DNA of 44,917 bases from Opitutia bacterium (GTDB lineage Bacteria; Verrucomicrobiota; Verrucomicrobiia; Opitutales; Opitutaceae), in assembly GCA_947461205.1 (NCBI GenBank), contig CANHJG010000032.1:1-44917 (forward strand). Direction: 5' to 3'. Position 1 is the first letter of the stretch. Each line of letters opens with the position of its first letter. The translations under genes were made by a program, and so were the position numbers. Positions 1-7,516 of this stretch are shown one piece after another. A model generated the notes under the pieces. The model worked only from the letters and a program-made list of their open reading frames with translations, searched no databases and was not told the DNA's origin.

Positions 1-846
1 AGCTACGCCATTCGTGAAAATCTGATCGGCCGTTTGGCCGCCTACGAGTCCATCGGCCGGCCGGACTACAACCAATATGCCGGCGGCCTGAGCCTGCCGG
101 ATACCAGCGCCGGCGACAGCGCGACGAATCGGATCGTCGTTAATAATGTCGAGATCAATCCGTGGTCCGCCCAGTCGCTCGTCCTGCGTTTGGAGCATTA
201 TTTCCAGGGCGTCGGTGTGGTGTCGGTGGCGGCGTTTCGGCGCGACGTGCGCAATTTTTTTGGCAGCACCGTGCAGGCGGCTACGCCGGAGTTGCTCGCG
301 TCCTACGGTCTCGATCCGAACGCCTACGGCCGCTACGGAGTTTCGACCCAATACAATATTCCGGGCACGGTGCGCTTCGAGGGCGTGAGCTTCAACTACC
401 GCCAGAGTCTCACGTTTCTCCCGCATTGGGCCCGGGGTTTCGAGGTCTTCGCCAACGGCACTTCCCAGCGCGCGGTGGGCGATACGGGCGGAAATTTTGC
501 GGGCTACATTCCGCGCAGCGGCAGTGCCGGTCTCAGCTTCACCCGCGACAGCTACAGCCTGCGGGTGAATGCGAATCATCGCGGCCGCACGCGGCTGAAT
601 GCGGTCACGGCCGGTGCCAGCATCGAGCCCGGCACGTTTAACTGGCAGCCGCCGTCCACGTTCGTCGACGTGATCGGCGAATACACCGTGCGCAAGAACC
701 TCTCGGTCTATGCCAATCTGCGCAACGTCACGGACCAGGGCGCGACGACCGAAATCTACGGCCCCAGCACCCCGCGCCACGCCCGGTTTTTCCAGACCAC
801 CAAGTATGGCTCGCTGTGGACGTTTGGCGTCAACTGGTCGCACTGA
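1..846 (+). CDS. TonB-dependent receptor, C-terminal part
   Basis: The open frame enters from the left edge, so only the last 281 residues are present; the plug and first barrel strands lie outside the window. The visible part alternates short hydrophilic turns with amphipathic strands typical of an outer-membrane beta-barrel. It has late-barrel segments such as VYANLRNVTDQ (a receptor hallmark near the end) and finishes in an aromatic-rich last strand (SLWTFGVNWSH). The family imports large ligands across the outer membrane using TonB energy. The following phosphatase gene and nearby sulfatase suggest a carbohydrate or phosphate-ester ligand, but the substrate cannot be told from this fragment. 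Confidence 0.85.
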   Translation, partial: SYAIRENLIGRLAAYESIGRPDYNQYAGGLSLPDTSAGDSATNRIVVNNVEINPWSAQSLVLRLEHYFQGVGVVSVAAFRRDVRNFFGSTVQAATPELLASYGLDPNAYGRYGVSTQYNIPGTVRFEGVSFNYRQSLTFLPHWARGFEVFANGTSQRAVGDTGGNFAGYIPRSGSAGLSFTRDSYSLRVNANHRGRTRLNAVTAGASIEPGTFNWQPPSTFVDVIGEYTVRKNLSVYANLRNVTDQGATTEIYGPSTPRHARFFQTTKYGSLWTFGVNWSH

Positions 847-859
847 GGCCGCGGAGCCG

Positions 860-2338
860 ATGAAAAAAGCCGCGCGGTCGGTTCGCCGGCTCGTCATCTC
901 CCTGACGCTGGGACTAGTCGGTCCTGCCGGTGCGGCGGAGGTGCACCAAGCCACCGGTTTCAAAGTCGTCAATGTGACGTCGACCACCGCCGATATCTGG
1001 ACCCGCGTCACGCGGCGCGCCGCGGCCAACCCGGCCGATGGGCCGTTGCCGCGGGTCGAAGCCTTCGAGGTAAAGACCGGAAAGCCCGTGGCGCTGCGCG
1101 AGAATCGGGCGTTCCCGGATACCCGCATCAGCGTGCACCTGCCCGAGAGGATGGACCTCGGCGCCGCCGCCGGTGGGGCGCCCGCCGCTACCGGACAGAC
1201 ACGCGTGCGCTTTCGCGTGGCGGGAGCGGCGGCGTGGTCCGAGACCCCTTGGCAGCAGGCGGGACTCGAGCGCGATGGGATCGTCGTGCATGCCCTGTCG
1301 GCGCTCGTCCCGGCCGCCCGCTACGAAATCGTGGTACAGGCGCGACGGGACGCGAATGACGGCGCACCGGATGAGCAGTCGGGCGAATTCAAAAGCGCCC
1401 CGCTGCCGGACCAACGCCTGCCGGTGACGTTTTGCGTCATGACCTGCCAGAAATATGAGCGCTTGGACCGTCCCGACGGCCTGGCGATTTACCCGGCGAT
1501 GGGCGCGTTGCGGCCGGACTTTTTCGTGAACACGGGCGATGCCGTCTACTACGATCAAGGACCGGTCATCGCGCTCACCCCGGCCTTGGCCCGCTATCAT
1601 TGGGCGCGGATGTTTGCCCTCCCGACGCTCCGGGATTTCCACCGGAACTGCACCAGCTTCTTCATGAAGGATGATCACGATATTCTCTCGAACGACTGCG
1701 GGCCCGCGACGCGGAGCGGCGAGTTGACCTACGCCGAGGGTGTGCGGTTGTTCCGCGAGCAGACGGCGTTGCCGGAGAAGGCCAATCGGACGTTCCGCTG
1801 GGGCCGTGATTTGCAGGTGTGGTTGATGGAGGGCCGGGACTATCGCACGCCGGATTGGGCAGAAAACCGGACGCCCGCCCCGACCCTCTGGGGTCGCGAG
1901 CAAATCAAGTGGCTCGGCGAAACGCTGGCCGCCTCCACCGCCACCTTCCGCGTGATCTTCACCACCGTGCCCGTCGTGGGCCCGGACCGGAGCAACAAGG
2001 ATGACAACTACGCCAACGCCGGCTTCGCGGTGGAGGGGAAAGAAATCCGCGAGTTGTTGGCGCGCTACCCCACCCTCACGGTGATCACCGGAGATCGGCA
2101 CTGGCAGTATGTCTCGGTGGACCCCGCGACCTCCGTTCATGAATGGAGCGTCGGTCCGTCGACCGCCGCCCATGCCGGCGGTTGGGAGGAGAAAATCCCG
2201 CGGCCCGAGCACCGCTTTCTGCGCACCGGTCAGGGCGGATTCCTCTCCGGTGTCGTCACGCCGACCGCCACCGGTGCGAGTCTGGAACTTCGCCTGCACG
2301 ACGTGGACGGGCGAGTGGTCTACCGGGAGCAGAAGTAA
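860..2338 (+). CDS. PhoD-like secreted metallophosphatase
   Basis: A 492-residue protein starting at the ATG 13 bases after the receptor stop; the frame is open further upstream but that part overlaps the receptor gene. Residues 1-26 look like a signal peptide (KKAARSVRR, hydrophobic stretch, AGAAE). An N-terminal fibronectin-like PhoD domain (about 30-180) precedes a metallophosphoesterase core. Candidate metal-binding motifs are NTGDAVYYD (about 223-231), KDDHD (about 270) and TGDRHW (about 410). PhoD-family enzymes hydrolyse phosphate mono- or diesters outside the cytoplasm with Ca/Fe cofactors. The close spacing to the receptor suggests co-transcription. The exact substrate is unknown. 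Confidence 0.85.
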   Translation: MKKAARSVRRLVISLTLGLVGPAGAAEVHQATGFKVVNVTSTTADIWTRVTRRAAANPADGPLPRVEAFEVKTGKPVALRENRAFPDTRISVHLPERMDLGAAAGGAPAATGQTRVRFRVAGAAAWSETPWQQAGLERDGIVVHALSALVPAARYEIVVQARRDANDGAPDEQSGEFKSAPLPDQRLPVTFCVMTCQKYERLDRPDGLAIYPAMGALRPDFFVNTGDAVYYDQGPVIALTPALARYHWARMFALPTLRDFHRNCTSFFMKDDHDILSNDCGPATRSGELTYAEGVRLFREQTALPEKANRTFRWGRDLQVWLMEGRDYRTPDWAENRTPAPTLWGREQIKWLGETLAASTATFRVIFTTVPVVGPDRSNKDDNYANAGFAVEGKEIRELLARYPTLTVITGDRHWQYVSVDPATSVHEWSVGPSTAAHAGGWEEKIPRPEHRFLRTGQGGFLSGVVTPTATGASLELRLHDVDGRVVYREQK

Positions 2339-2390
2339 GCGAAAAAAAGGGGCTAGCGCGTGGGCGCAGGGGAGAACCTGCCCCGAGGGA

Positions 2391-2457
2391 GGTTTCGGGC
2401 CACCGGACCGAGCTGATCGGCGAGATGCGCTCGTCGTCGCCGGCGCGCCCTTAGCAC
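2391..2457. repeat. Dispersed direct repeat, copy 1 (left of the DASS gene)
   Basis: A 67-base segment aligns without gaps to 4269-4335 in the same orientation, at 53 of 67 positions by my hand alignment. The core CACCGGACCG and TCGGCGAGA are shared exactly. The second copy covers the end of an HMG-CoA lyase remnant. The two copies bracket the DASS transporter gene. Confidence 0.6.
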
Positions 2458-2541
2458 GGGTGCCAAATCAAGGCATGATTCGTTCGGGCTCGGATTACTC
2501 CGCTCAGTTTCGCCCCCAAAAACCCCACTTTTTCCAGAGGT

Positions 2542-2564
2542 AGTGTCACGTAATACGTGACACT
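2542..2564. repeat. Perfect palindrome, 11-bp arms
   Basis: AGTGTCACGTA is followed by a single A and then its exact reverse complement TACGTGACACT. It can fold as a 9-bp stem with loop TAATA. Pyrimidine-rich tracts lie on both sides (CCACTTTTTCC before, TTTATTTCT after), so it could be a bidirectional terminator between the phosphatase and the convergent transporter gene. It could also be an operator or a REP-like element; the very short centre fits a dimeric protein site. Confidence 0.6.
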
Positions 2565-2618
2565 TTATTTCTAGGGATTTCTCAGAGGGACGTGACCGAG
2601 TAATCCTAGCCTCCTAGC

Positions 2619-4145
2619 TCACTTCGGTGCGGCCCAAGCGGGGAGGAGGGCCGGATCGAAGCGCAAAATCAGCGGCAGGACGTAATGGGAATAGACCGAG
2701 ATGACGACGACGCCGATGAGATTGAGCACCAGTCCGACGCGGGCCATCTCGGCGATGCGCACGCGCCGGCTGGTGAAGACGATGGCGTTGGGCGGAGTGG
2801 CGACCGGGAGCATGAAGGCCATCGAAGCAGAGATCGTGGCGGGGATCATCAGCATGAGCGGATTGATGCGCTCGGCCACGGCCCAGGCGGCGAGCACCGG
2901 AAGAAACATGGTGGCGGTGGCGACATTGGACGTCAGCTCCGTCAAAAACGTGATGAGCAGGCAAACGAGGACGAGGATCGCGAAAGCCGGCAGATGGCCG
3001 AAGTTGCGCAGGACATGGGCAAGGTGTTCGGAAAGGCCGCTGGAAACAAAGCCGGAGGCTAGGGCGAAACCGCCGCCGAGCAGCAACAGGACATCCCACG
3101 GAACCCTGGCGAAAGTCCCGCCGTCGAGCAGCGCGCGGCCGGGTTCGGAGCGGGAGGGAATGAAGAATAGAGAGAGGGCGACGAGCAGGGCGGCGGTCCC
3201 GTCGTCCAAGGCGCCCAGCGCCGGATGCAGCCGGCTCCAGCCGGGGAGGGTGACGACGCCAACGTTGAGGTCACTTCGGAAAACCCACAGGAGCGCGACG
3301 ACCAGGAAGAGCGTGCCGATGACTTTTTCCTCGAAGCGCATCGGGCCCAGGCCGTCGAGTTCGGCCCGGACGACGGAGCGATCGAGCCGGAGCGTGGCAT
3401 CGCAACGACAGAAGACGCGCGCGAGGAGGAACCAGGTGGCGGCCAGCAAGAGGGCGGCCAGCGGAGTGGCGTAGAGCATCCACTCGCCGAAGGCGACCGG
3501 AGGGGCGGAGGGAAAGGTGTCGCGGTAGATTTTCACGAACGCAAGGTTCGTCGGCGTGCCGACGAGCGTGGCGATGCCGCCGAGCGAACAACCGTAGGCA
3601 ATGGCGAGCATGAGGCCGAGGGCGAGCGGACGGACGCGCTCGGCGCCAAAGGCCGCCTCGAGCTTCAAGATGACGGCCAGACCGATGGGGAGCATCATCA
3701 GCGCGGTGGCGGTGTTCGAGATCCACATCGACAGCAGGGAGGTCGCGAGGAGGAAACCGCCCAGGACGGAGCCCGGGCTGGAGCCCATGCGGTTGAGCAG
3801 GCTGAGGGCGATGCGCTGGTGGAGCCGCCATTGCTCCATCGCGAGCGCGATGAAGAAACCGCCGAGATAGAGCACGATGATCTCGTTGAAATAGTGCGGC
3901 GGCGTGCGGCGCACATCGCCGAGCCCGAGGAGCGGAAACAGCACGAGCGGCAGCAAGGAGGTGACGGCCAGCGGCACGGCCTCAGTCATCCACCAGATGG
4001 ACATGAGCGCGGCGACGGCGGCCATCGCGCCGACCAGCGGACGGTCGGGTGGTCCGCCCCAGCCCCAGAGCAGGACGGCGAAAACGAGCAGCCCGGTGGA
4101 CAGGCCGACCAGACGGACGCGGGAAAAAGCGGAGGGGGTAGTCAT
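2619..4145 (-). CDS. DASS/SLC13-family sodium-coupled anion transporter
   Basis: A 508-residue, strongly hydrophobic protein with about 11-12 membrane segments. It carries the two inverted-repeat signature hairpins of the divalent anion:sodium symporter family: SNTAT followed by GTPTN in the first half, and SNVAT followed by ATPPNA in the second. These SNT motifs bind Na+ and the carboxylates. Likely substrates are C4-dicarboxylates, citrate or sulfate. The gene stands alone between two copies of a 67-base direct repeat, and a convergent palindrome lies beyond its 3' end. The ATG start is followed by a plausible short cytoplasmic N-terminus. Substrate choice is not decided by the sequence. 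Confidence 0.88.
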   Translation of the reverse strand: MTTPSAFSRVRLVGLSTGLLVFAVLLWGWGGPPDRPLVGAMAAVAALMSIWWMTEAVPLAVTSLLPLVLFPLLGLGDVRRTPPHYFNEIIVLYLGGFFIALAMEQWRLHQRIALSLLNRMGSSPGSVLGGFLLATSLLSMWISNTATALMMLPIGLAVILKLEAAFGAERVRPLALGLMLAIAYGCSLGGIATLVGTPTNLAFVKIYRDTFPSAPPVAFGEWMLYATPLAALLLAATWFLLARVFCRCDATLRLDRSVVRAELDGLGPMRFEEKVIGTLFLVVALLWVFRSDLNVGVVTLPGWSRLHPALGALDDGTAALLVALSLFFIPSRSEPGRALLDGGTFARVPWDVLLLLGGGFALASGFVSSGLSEHLAHVLRNFGHLPAFAILVLVCLLITFLTELTSNVATATMFLPVLAAWAVAERINPLMLMIPATISASMAFMLPVATPPNAIVFTSRRVRIAEMARVGLVLNLIGVVVISVYSHYVLPLILRFDPALLPAWAAPK

Positions 4146-4268
4146 TAAGAGGACGGTGGGGCGGGCTTAGAGGAACCAAGGACAGCTGAGACGTGAGGCG
4201 AGTAGATTATTGTCGGAAAACATTGAACCTCGGCGCCCGTCGGCGCGGTTGAGCATCGGCCTACGATA

Positions 4269-4335
4269 GGGTTCAGCCCACCGGACCGGGCTGGTCGGCG
4301 AGAGGCCCCCGCAGTCGCCGGCCCGCCTTCATCAC
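4269..4335. repeat. Dispersed direct repeat, copy 2 (right of the DASS gene)
   Basis: The partner of 2391-2457 (53/67 identical by eye). It overlaps the 3' end of the HMG-CoA lyase remnant, so copy 1 may be a second fragment of the same lost gene: read on the minus strand, both encode a similar peptide ending in LADQ-GPV. Confidence 0.6.
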
Positions 4336-4620
4336 TTGGCCCGGGGTAGGGTGGCCGAGGAGTTGCTCCAAATGTTGGGCCGTCTCGATCAACGCGTCCA
4401 GATCGACGCCGCACGGGTATCAGGAAATCTCCGGTGCGTGGATCAGATCCTCGGTGCAGAGGTTGCCGGTGGCTCCGGGCGCCTAGGGGCAGCCGCCGAT
4501 CCCGGCCAAGGCGGCGTCATAGTGGATCACGCCGGCATCGAGCCCCGCAAACGCGTTGGCCACGCCGAGTCCCCGCGTGTTGTGAAAATGGAGCGCCAGG
4601 TTGACCGACGGGATCAGCCG
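4273..4620 (-). pseudogene. Hydroxymethylglutaryl-CoA lyase remnant (C-terminal third)
   Basis: Minus-strand translation gives a clear HMG-CoA lyase C-terminus: LALHFHNTRGLGVANAF, then DAALAGIGGCP, APGATGNLCTEDLIH and finally GQVMKAGR. The HxH metal site, the GGCP loop Cys and the ATGN/TEDL signature are all recognisable. The frame holds two stops: TAG (complement of 4483-4485) inside the GGCP-APGA loop, and TGA (4420-4422). The first two thirds of the gene (about 200 residues) are absent. The homology breaks off at about 4610, where the dispersed repeat 4611-4647 begins. The intact enzyme cleaves HMG-CoA to acetoacetate and acetyl-CoA in leucine breakdown. Confidence 0.85.
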
Positions 4621-4647
4621 AACGGAGTCTGGCTTTGGGGTTTGGGG
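4611..4647. repeat. Dispersed repeat A, copy 1
   Basis: A 37-base element identical to 6532-6568 at 34 positions, same orientation. It starts GGATCAGCCG and contains GGCTTTGGGGTTTGGG. It abuts the broken 5' end of the HMG-CoA lyase remnant, which suggests insertion or recombination at this point. Confidence 0.7.
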
Positions 4648-4785
4648 TCAGGGTTCGGTGACGAAGCATTGAGACGCAGCCGACGGGTTTCTGGGTATCG
4701 GCGGCGAGCAATAATCGTGTGCCGGAAGGTGGCGCAGAAACGCCTTTGGATCGATCGGGATGCCGGCCGGCAAGTCGGCCGGCCT

Positions 4786-4860
4786 CAGCCGCGCGCCCGC
4801 GCACTCCACGTCAAATCACGCCCGACCGCCGCGCATCGTGACCGCGACGCTTGGACGCTC
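4786..4860. repeat. Dispersed repeat B, copy 1, in non-coding DNA 4621-4979
   Basis: A degenerate counterpart (roughly 70% by eye) of 6599-6673. Shared blocks include CAGCCGC, CGCGCACT, AAATCA and ATCGTGAC. The rest of 4648-4925 shows no gene I can support. Element A lies about 140 bases to the left of B here, but only about 30 bases in the other copy. Confidence 0.45.
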
Positions 4861-4925
4861 AGGCAAGGGGGACGCGGCGTGAAGCCGCTCCGCCCGACGG
4901 GCCGGGCCAGGCCGCGTCGGGTCGT

Positions 4926-4970
4926 GCCGATCGCTGCCGTGGGCGGAAACGCCCCGCGGCAGCGATCGGC
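4926..4970. repeat. Long nested hairpin downstream of the sulfatase gene
   Basis: GCCGATCGCTGCCG (4926-4939) pairs perfectly with CGGCAGCGATCGGC (4957-4970). The interval contains a second 5-bp stem, GGGCG/CGCCC, capped by a GAAA tetraloop. It sits 10 bases beyond the minus-strand sulfatase stop. There is no T-tract on the minus strand, so it is a possible mRNA 3'-end stabiliser or factor-assisted terminator rather than a classical intrinsic terminator. Confidence 0.6.
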
Positions 4971-4979
4971 CTGGCCGAC

Positions 4980-6446
4980 TCACTTTCTCGCCAGATCACT
5001 CGCGCGCACTTCGGCGAGCTTGGCGGTGAGCTTCGCCCGGTAGGCGGCAACCGTGTCAGCGTATTCGGGCCTGAGCGCGAGGTTGGTGAATTGTTTCGGG
5101 TCCCGCACCGCGTCGAACAGCTCGATCCCGCCCCCGGCATCCTCCTGATATTGCAGGTAAGCGAAGCGGTCATCGCGGAGCAGAAATCCCTTGCTGGAAG
5201 GCGCCACGCTGAAGGCCGTGTCACGCACCTGGTGGCCCGGATCGTCAAAGACTCGCGCGAGATTCCGGCCCTGCAGCCGCGCCGGCACCTCTAGGCCGCA
5301 GAGGCTCGCCAGCGTTGGGTAGAGATCGAGCAACTCGACCAACGAGTGGCACACGGCAGGCTTCTTGCCGGGCACCCGCACGATCAGCGGCACCATCGAC
5401 GACTCGTCCCGCAAGCTGACCTTCGCCCAGAAATCGTGCTCGCCGAGGTGATACCCGTGATCGCTGGTGAAGATCACGATCGTGTTCTCGTCGAGCCCGG
5501 CCTGGGTCAGCGCCGCGAGCACCTTGCCGACCTGCGCGTCCATGAACGACACGCAGGCATAGTAGCCGCCCAGCGCCTTCTTCTGCCGGCGCTCATCCAT
5601 CTGCATGTTCACACTCGTCTTGTAATTGATGCCCGCCTTGGGGATGTCGTCCCAGTCGCCCGCCACCTGGTCCGGCAGCCGGAGCTTTTCATAGGGCAGA
5701 TACGGCGCGAAGTACTTTCGCGGCGCCACGAACGGCACGTGCGGTCGGACAAAACCCACCGCGAGGAAAAAAGGCCGGCCGTCCCGCCCCCGCTGCTGGA
5801 TCAGCTCGACCGCCTTGGCCGCCGCCTTGCCGTCCGCGTGCACCTCGTCGTCGCCGTCGGCCTCGACCACGACGAAGGTGTTGCCCCCCACGACGGGTTT
5901 CTTGCCCTCCGGGTTGCCCTCGAGCGTCTCGCCGCTGCCCGCCGCCCGCCATTCCGGCCCCGGCGTGTTGAAACGCTCCGTCCACGAAGCCGGGTCGTCC
6001 GCCCCGTGGTAATCGCGCCCCGGTCCGAGATCCTCGACCCCACCGGGCACGCCCATGTGGTAAATTTTGCTGACGCGCGCCGTGGAGTACCCCGCGCGCT
6101 GGAAGTGCTGCGGCCACGTGGCGCGGTCCCCGATCGCCGCCCGCGGGCTGGTGTACCCGAGCACCCCGATCGCATGCGGATAGTAGCCCGACATGAACGA
6201 CGCCCGCGAGGGACCGCAATACGTGCCCTGGCAGTACGCCCGGGTGAAGCGCGTGCCGGTCGCCGCCAGCCGGTCGATGTTCGGCGTGCGGCACACGGTG
6301 TTGCCATACGACGAGAGCGCCGTCGCCGTGAGGTCGTCGGAGATGATGAACAGGACGTTGGGCCGGGTCGGCGCCGCCCAGGTGTGGGCCGCCGCGAGAG
6401 CCAGCAGCAGACTCAGGGCAAGCGGCAAGCGGGAGAGGGTATTCAT
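4980..6446 (-). CDS. Secreted sulfatase (iduronate-2-sulfatase-like, formylglycine type)
   Basis: A 488-residue protein starting at MNTLSRLP; residues 1-25 are a signal peptide ending AHTWAA. The family order is complete: PNVLFIISDDL (metal Asp pair at 37-38), then YCGPSRASFMSG with Cys77 as the CxPSR residue to be converted to formylglycine, and FTSDHGYHLGEHDFW (about 325) with the second metal cluster. Length and the C-terminal LLDLYPTLASLCGL segment match the iduronate-2-sulfatase-like subfamily (S1_7). It would remove sulfate esters from a polysaccharide in the periplasm; activation needs a formylglycine-generating or anaerobic sulfatase-maturating enzyme, which is not in this window. The frame is open for 62 more codons upstream, but that part covers repeat A copy 2 and is not coding. 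Confidence 0.92.
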   Translation of the reverse strand: MNTLSRLPLALSLLLALAAAHTWAAPTRPNVLFIISDDLTATALSSYGNTVCRTPNIDRLAATGTRFTRAYCQGTYCGPSRASFMSGYYPHAIGVLGYTSPRAAIGDRATWPQHFQRAGYSTARVSKIYHMGVPGGVEDLGPGRDYHGADDPASWTERFNTPGPEWRAAGSGETLEGNPEGKKPVVGGNTFVVVEADGDDEVHADGKAAAKAVELIQQRGRDGRPFFLAVGFVRPHVPFVAPRKYFAPYLPYEKLRLPDQVAGDWDDIPKAGINYKTSVNMQMDERRQKKALGGYYACVSFMDAQVGKVLAALTQAGLDENTIVIFTSDHGYHLGEHDFWAKVSLRDESSMVPLIVRVPGKKPAVCHSLVELLDLYPTLASLCGLEVPARLQGRNLARVFDDPGHQVRDTAFSVAPSSKGFLLRDDRFAYLQYQEDAGGGIELFDAVRDPKQFTNLALRPEYADTVAAYRAKLTAKLAEVRASDLARK

Positions 6447-6531
6447 GTGGGGCGGCGAAACCTGGCGCGCCGCGGCGCGCCGTACAAGCGCGTCCGCATT
6501 GGCCTGACCGGTCTTTACGCCGCCGTGGGGT

Positions 6532-6568
6532 GGATCAGCCGGACGGGGTCTGGCTTTGGGGTTTGGGT
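6532..6568. repeat. Dispersed repeat A, copy 2, upstream of the sulfatase gene
   Basis: Matches 4611-4647 at 34 of 37 positions, direct orientation. With copy 1 it brackets the sulfatase gene. The 338-base gap 6447-6784 holds this element and repeat B copy 2; I see no gene in the remainder. Confidence 0.7.
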
Positions 6569-6598
6569 TAGATGATGAACGCGTCCGGTGTTTTCTTT

Positions 6599-6673
6599 CA
6601 GCCGCTCGCTCGCGCACTTCATGGGAAATCAAATCCCGTTGCCGCGAATCGTGACGGCGAATCTTTGACTCGG
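6599..6673. repeat. Dispersed repeat B, copy 2
   Basis: A degenerate counterpart of 4786-4860, with shared blocks CAGCCGC, CGCGCACT, AAATCA and ATCGTGAC. It follows element A in the same order and orientation as in copy 1. Confidence 0.45.
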
Positions 6674-6784
6674 TTCATTTTCACCGCCGACCGAGGAACG
6701 CCTCCACGGTCAGGCCATGGTCCTTTGCGGTCTGTCACAGCCGTGCCGGGGCGATTGCAGGCGCACCCGTCACCGTCGCGGCCG

Positions 6785-7114
6785 TCAGAACACTTCGATG
6801 AGGGTCTCGCCTGCCTGGAGCCGTTCCAAGAGTTCTGGCAAAAGCGGCGCGAGCTTGGCCCGTAGTTCCGCCTTCTTGAGATTGCCCATCCGGAGCCAGA
6901 GCACCGCCGGTGCGGGTTCACGCAACCGCGACCATTCGGCAAAATTCTCATCTTTCGTCACGAGCACGAAACCGGAATCGAGGGCAAGCCGCTCAATCAC
7001 GTTATCCCGCGCATCGCGAGGCAAGAGGTCGAAAACGTGGGCGGCTTCCTGACCGTAATCTCGCAACGTAACCGCGAGCGACGGTGGTCGCTGCGCGTGG
7101 ATCAGGAAGCGCCT
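6785..7114 (-). pseudogene. DUF5615 PIN-like toxin, start codon and first catalytic Asp lost
   Basis: Minus-strand reading from the codon at 7112-7114 gives RRFLIHAQRPPSLAVTLRDY, then EAAHVFDLLPRDARDNVI, LVTKDENFAEWSRL and a typical DUF5615 C-terminus (about 109 residues). Family members usually begin MRFLIDAQLPPSLA. Here the expected ATG reads AGG and the first acidic residue (LIDAQ) reads His, so both translation and catalysis are probably impaired. A later TTG at 7066 could start only a truncated form without strand 1. DUF5615 proteins resemble PIN-domain RNases and are paired with DUF433 antitoxins, which is exactly the upstream neighbour. Confidence 0.7.
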
Positions 7115-7124
7115 GGCCGTCGTC

Positions 7125-7334
7125 TCACGTGGAGCGTAGCACCGTGTGGTCGGTCAGCCGGTCCGCGTAGAGCTGCGACGCGCAAAGATCAGCGACCGCC
7201 AAATAGGGGAACTCGGTGAGGATGTCCGCATCCGTCATGCCGGAGCCCAGCATTTCCAAAATGTCCTTACCGCGAATGCACGGTTTCCCGCCGCACTGCT
7301 CGGGATTGACGGTGATTCGCTCGCTGAGGTTCAT
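7125..7334 (-). CDS. DUF433 antitoxin-like protein, with a probable small in-frame deletion
   Basis: A 69-residue protein, MNLSERITVNPEQCGGKPCIRG, then ILEMLGSGMTDADILTEFPY (helix-turn-helix-like) and a C-terminal helix ending TDHTVLRST. DUF433 proteins bind DNA and neutralise DUF5615/PIN partners. After GGKPCIRG the family normally has a short strand (a sequence like MRVTV) before DILEML; here it is missing, about five residues. That loss matches the decay of the downstream toxin. The ATG at 7334 is chosen because homology starts there; the frame stays open upstream without family resemblance. Confidence 0.75.
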   Translation of the reverse strand: MNLSERITVNPEQCGGKPCIRGKDILEMLGSGMTDADILTEFPYLAVADLCASQLYADRLTDHTVLRST

Positions 7335-7516
7335 GATCGGACGTTGTTCGCAAGCGCTCCGTTTGCCAAGTTTTCGCTGGACTGGATCGGTCGCGCGGGG
7401 CCTCGCGCTCCTCGGCCGCACGAGCGTGCGGGGAGTCGACTCCGCGCCACTCCGCGGCAAGCTGCCAAAACTCGACGCCGCTTCCGGCCGAATCCCTAGC
7501 TCCACCCGCAGTCCCC

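Noticed and set aside
914-2299. Minus-strand frame opposite the PhoD-like gene
   Set aside because: No protein family signal; a shadow of the phosphatase codons.
5346-6575. Plus-strand open frame opposite the sulfatase
   Set aside because: Arg/His/Val-rich product with no domain; it is explained by the codon usage of the sulfatase gene.
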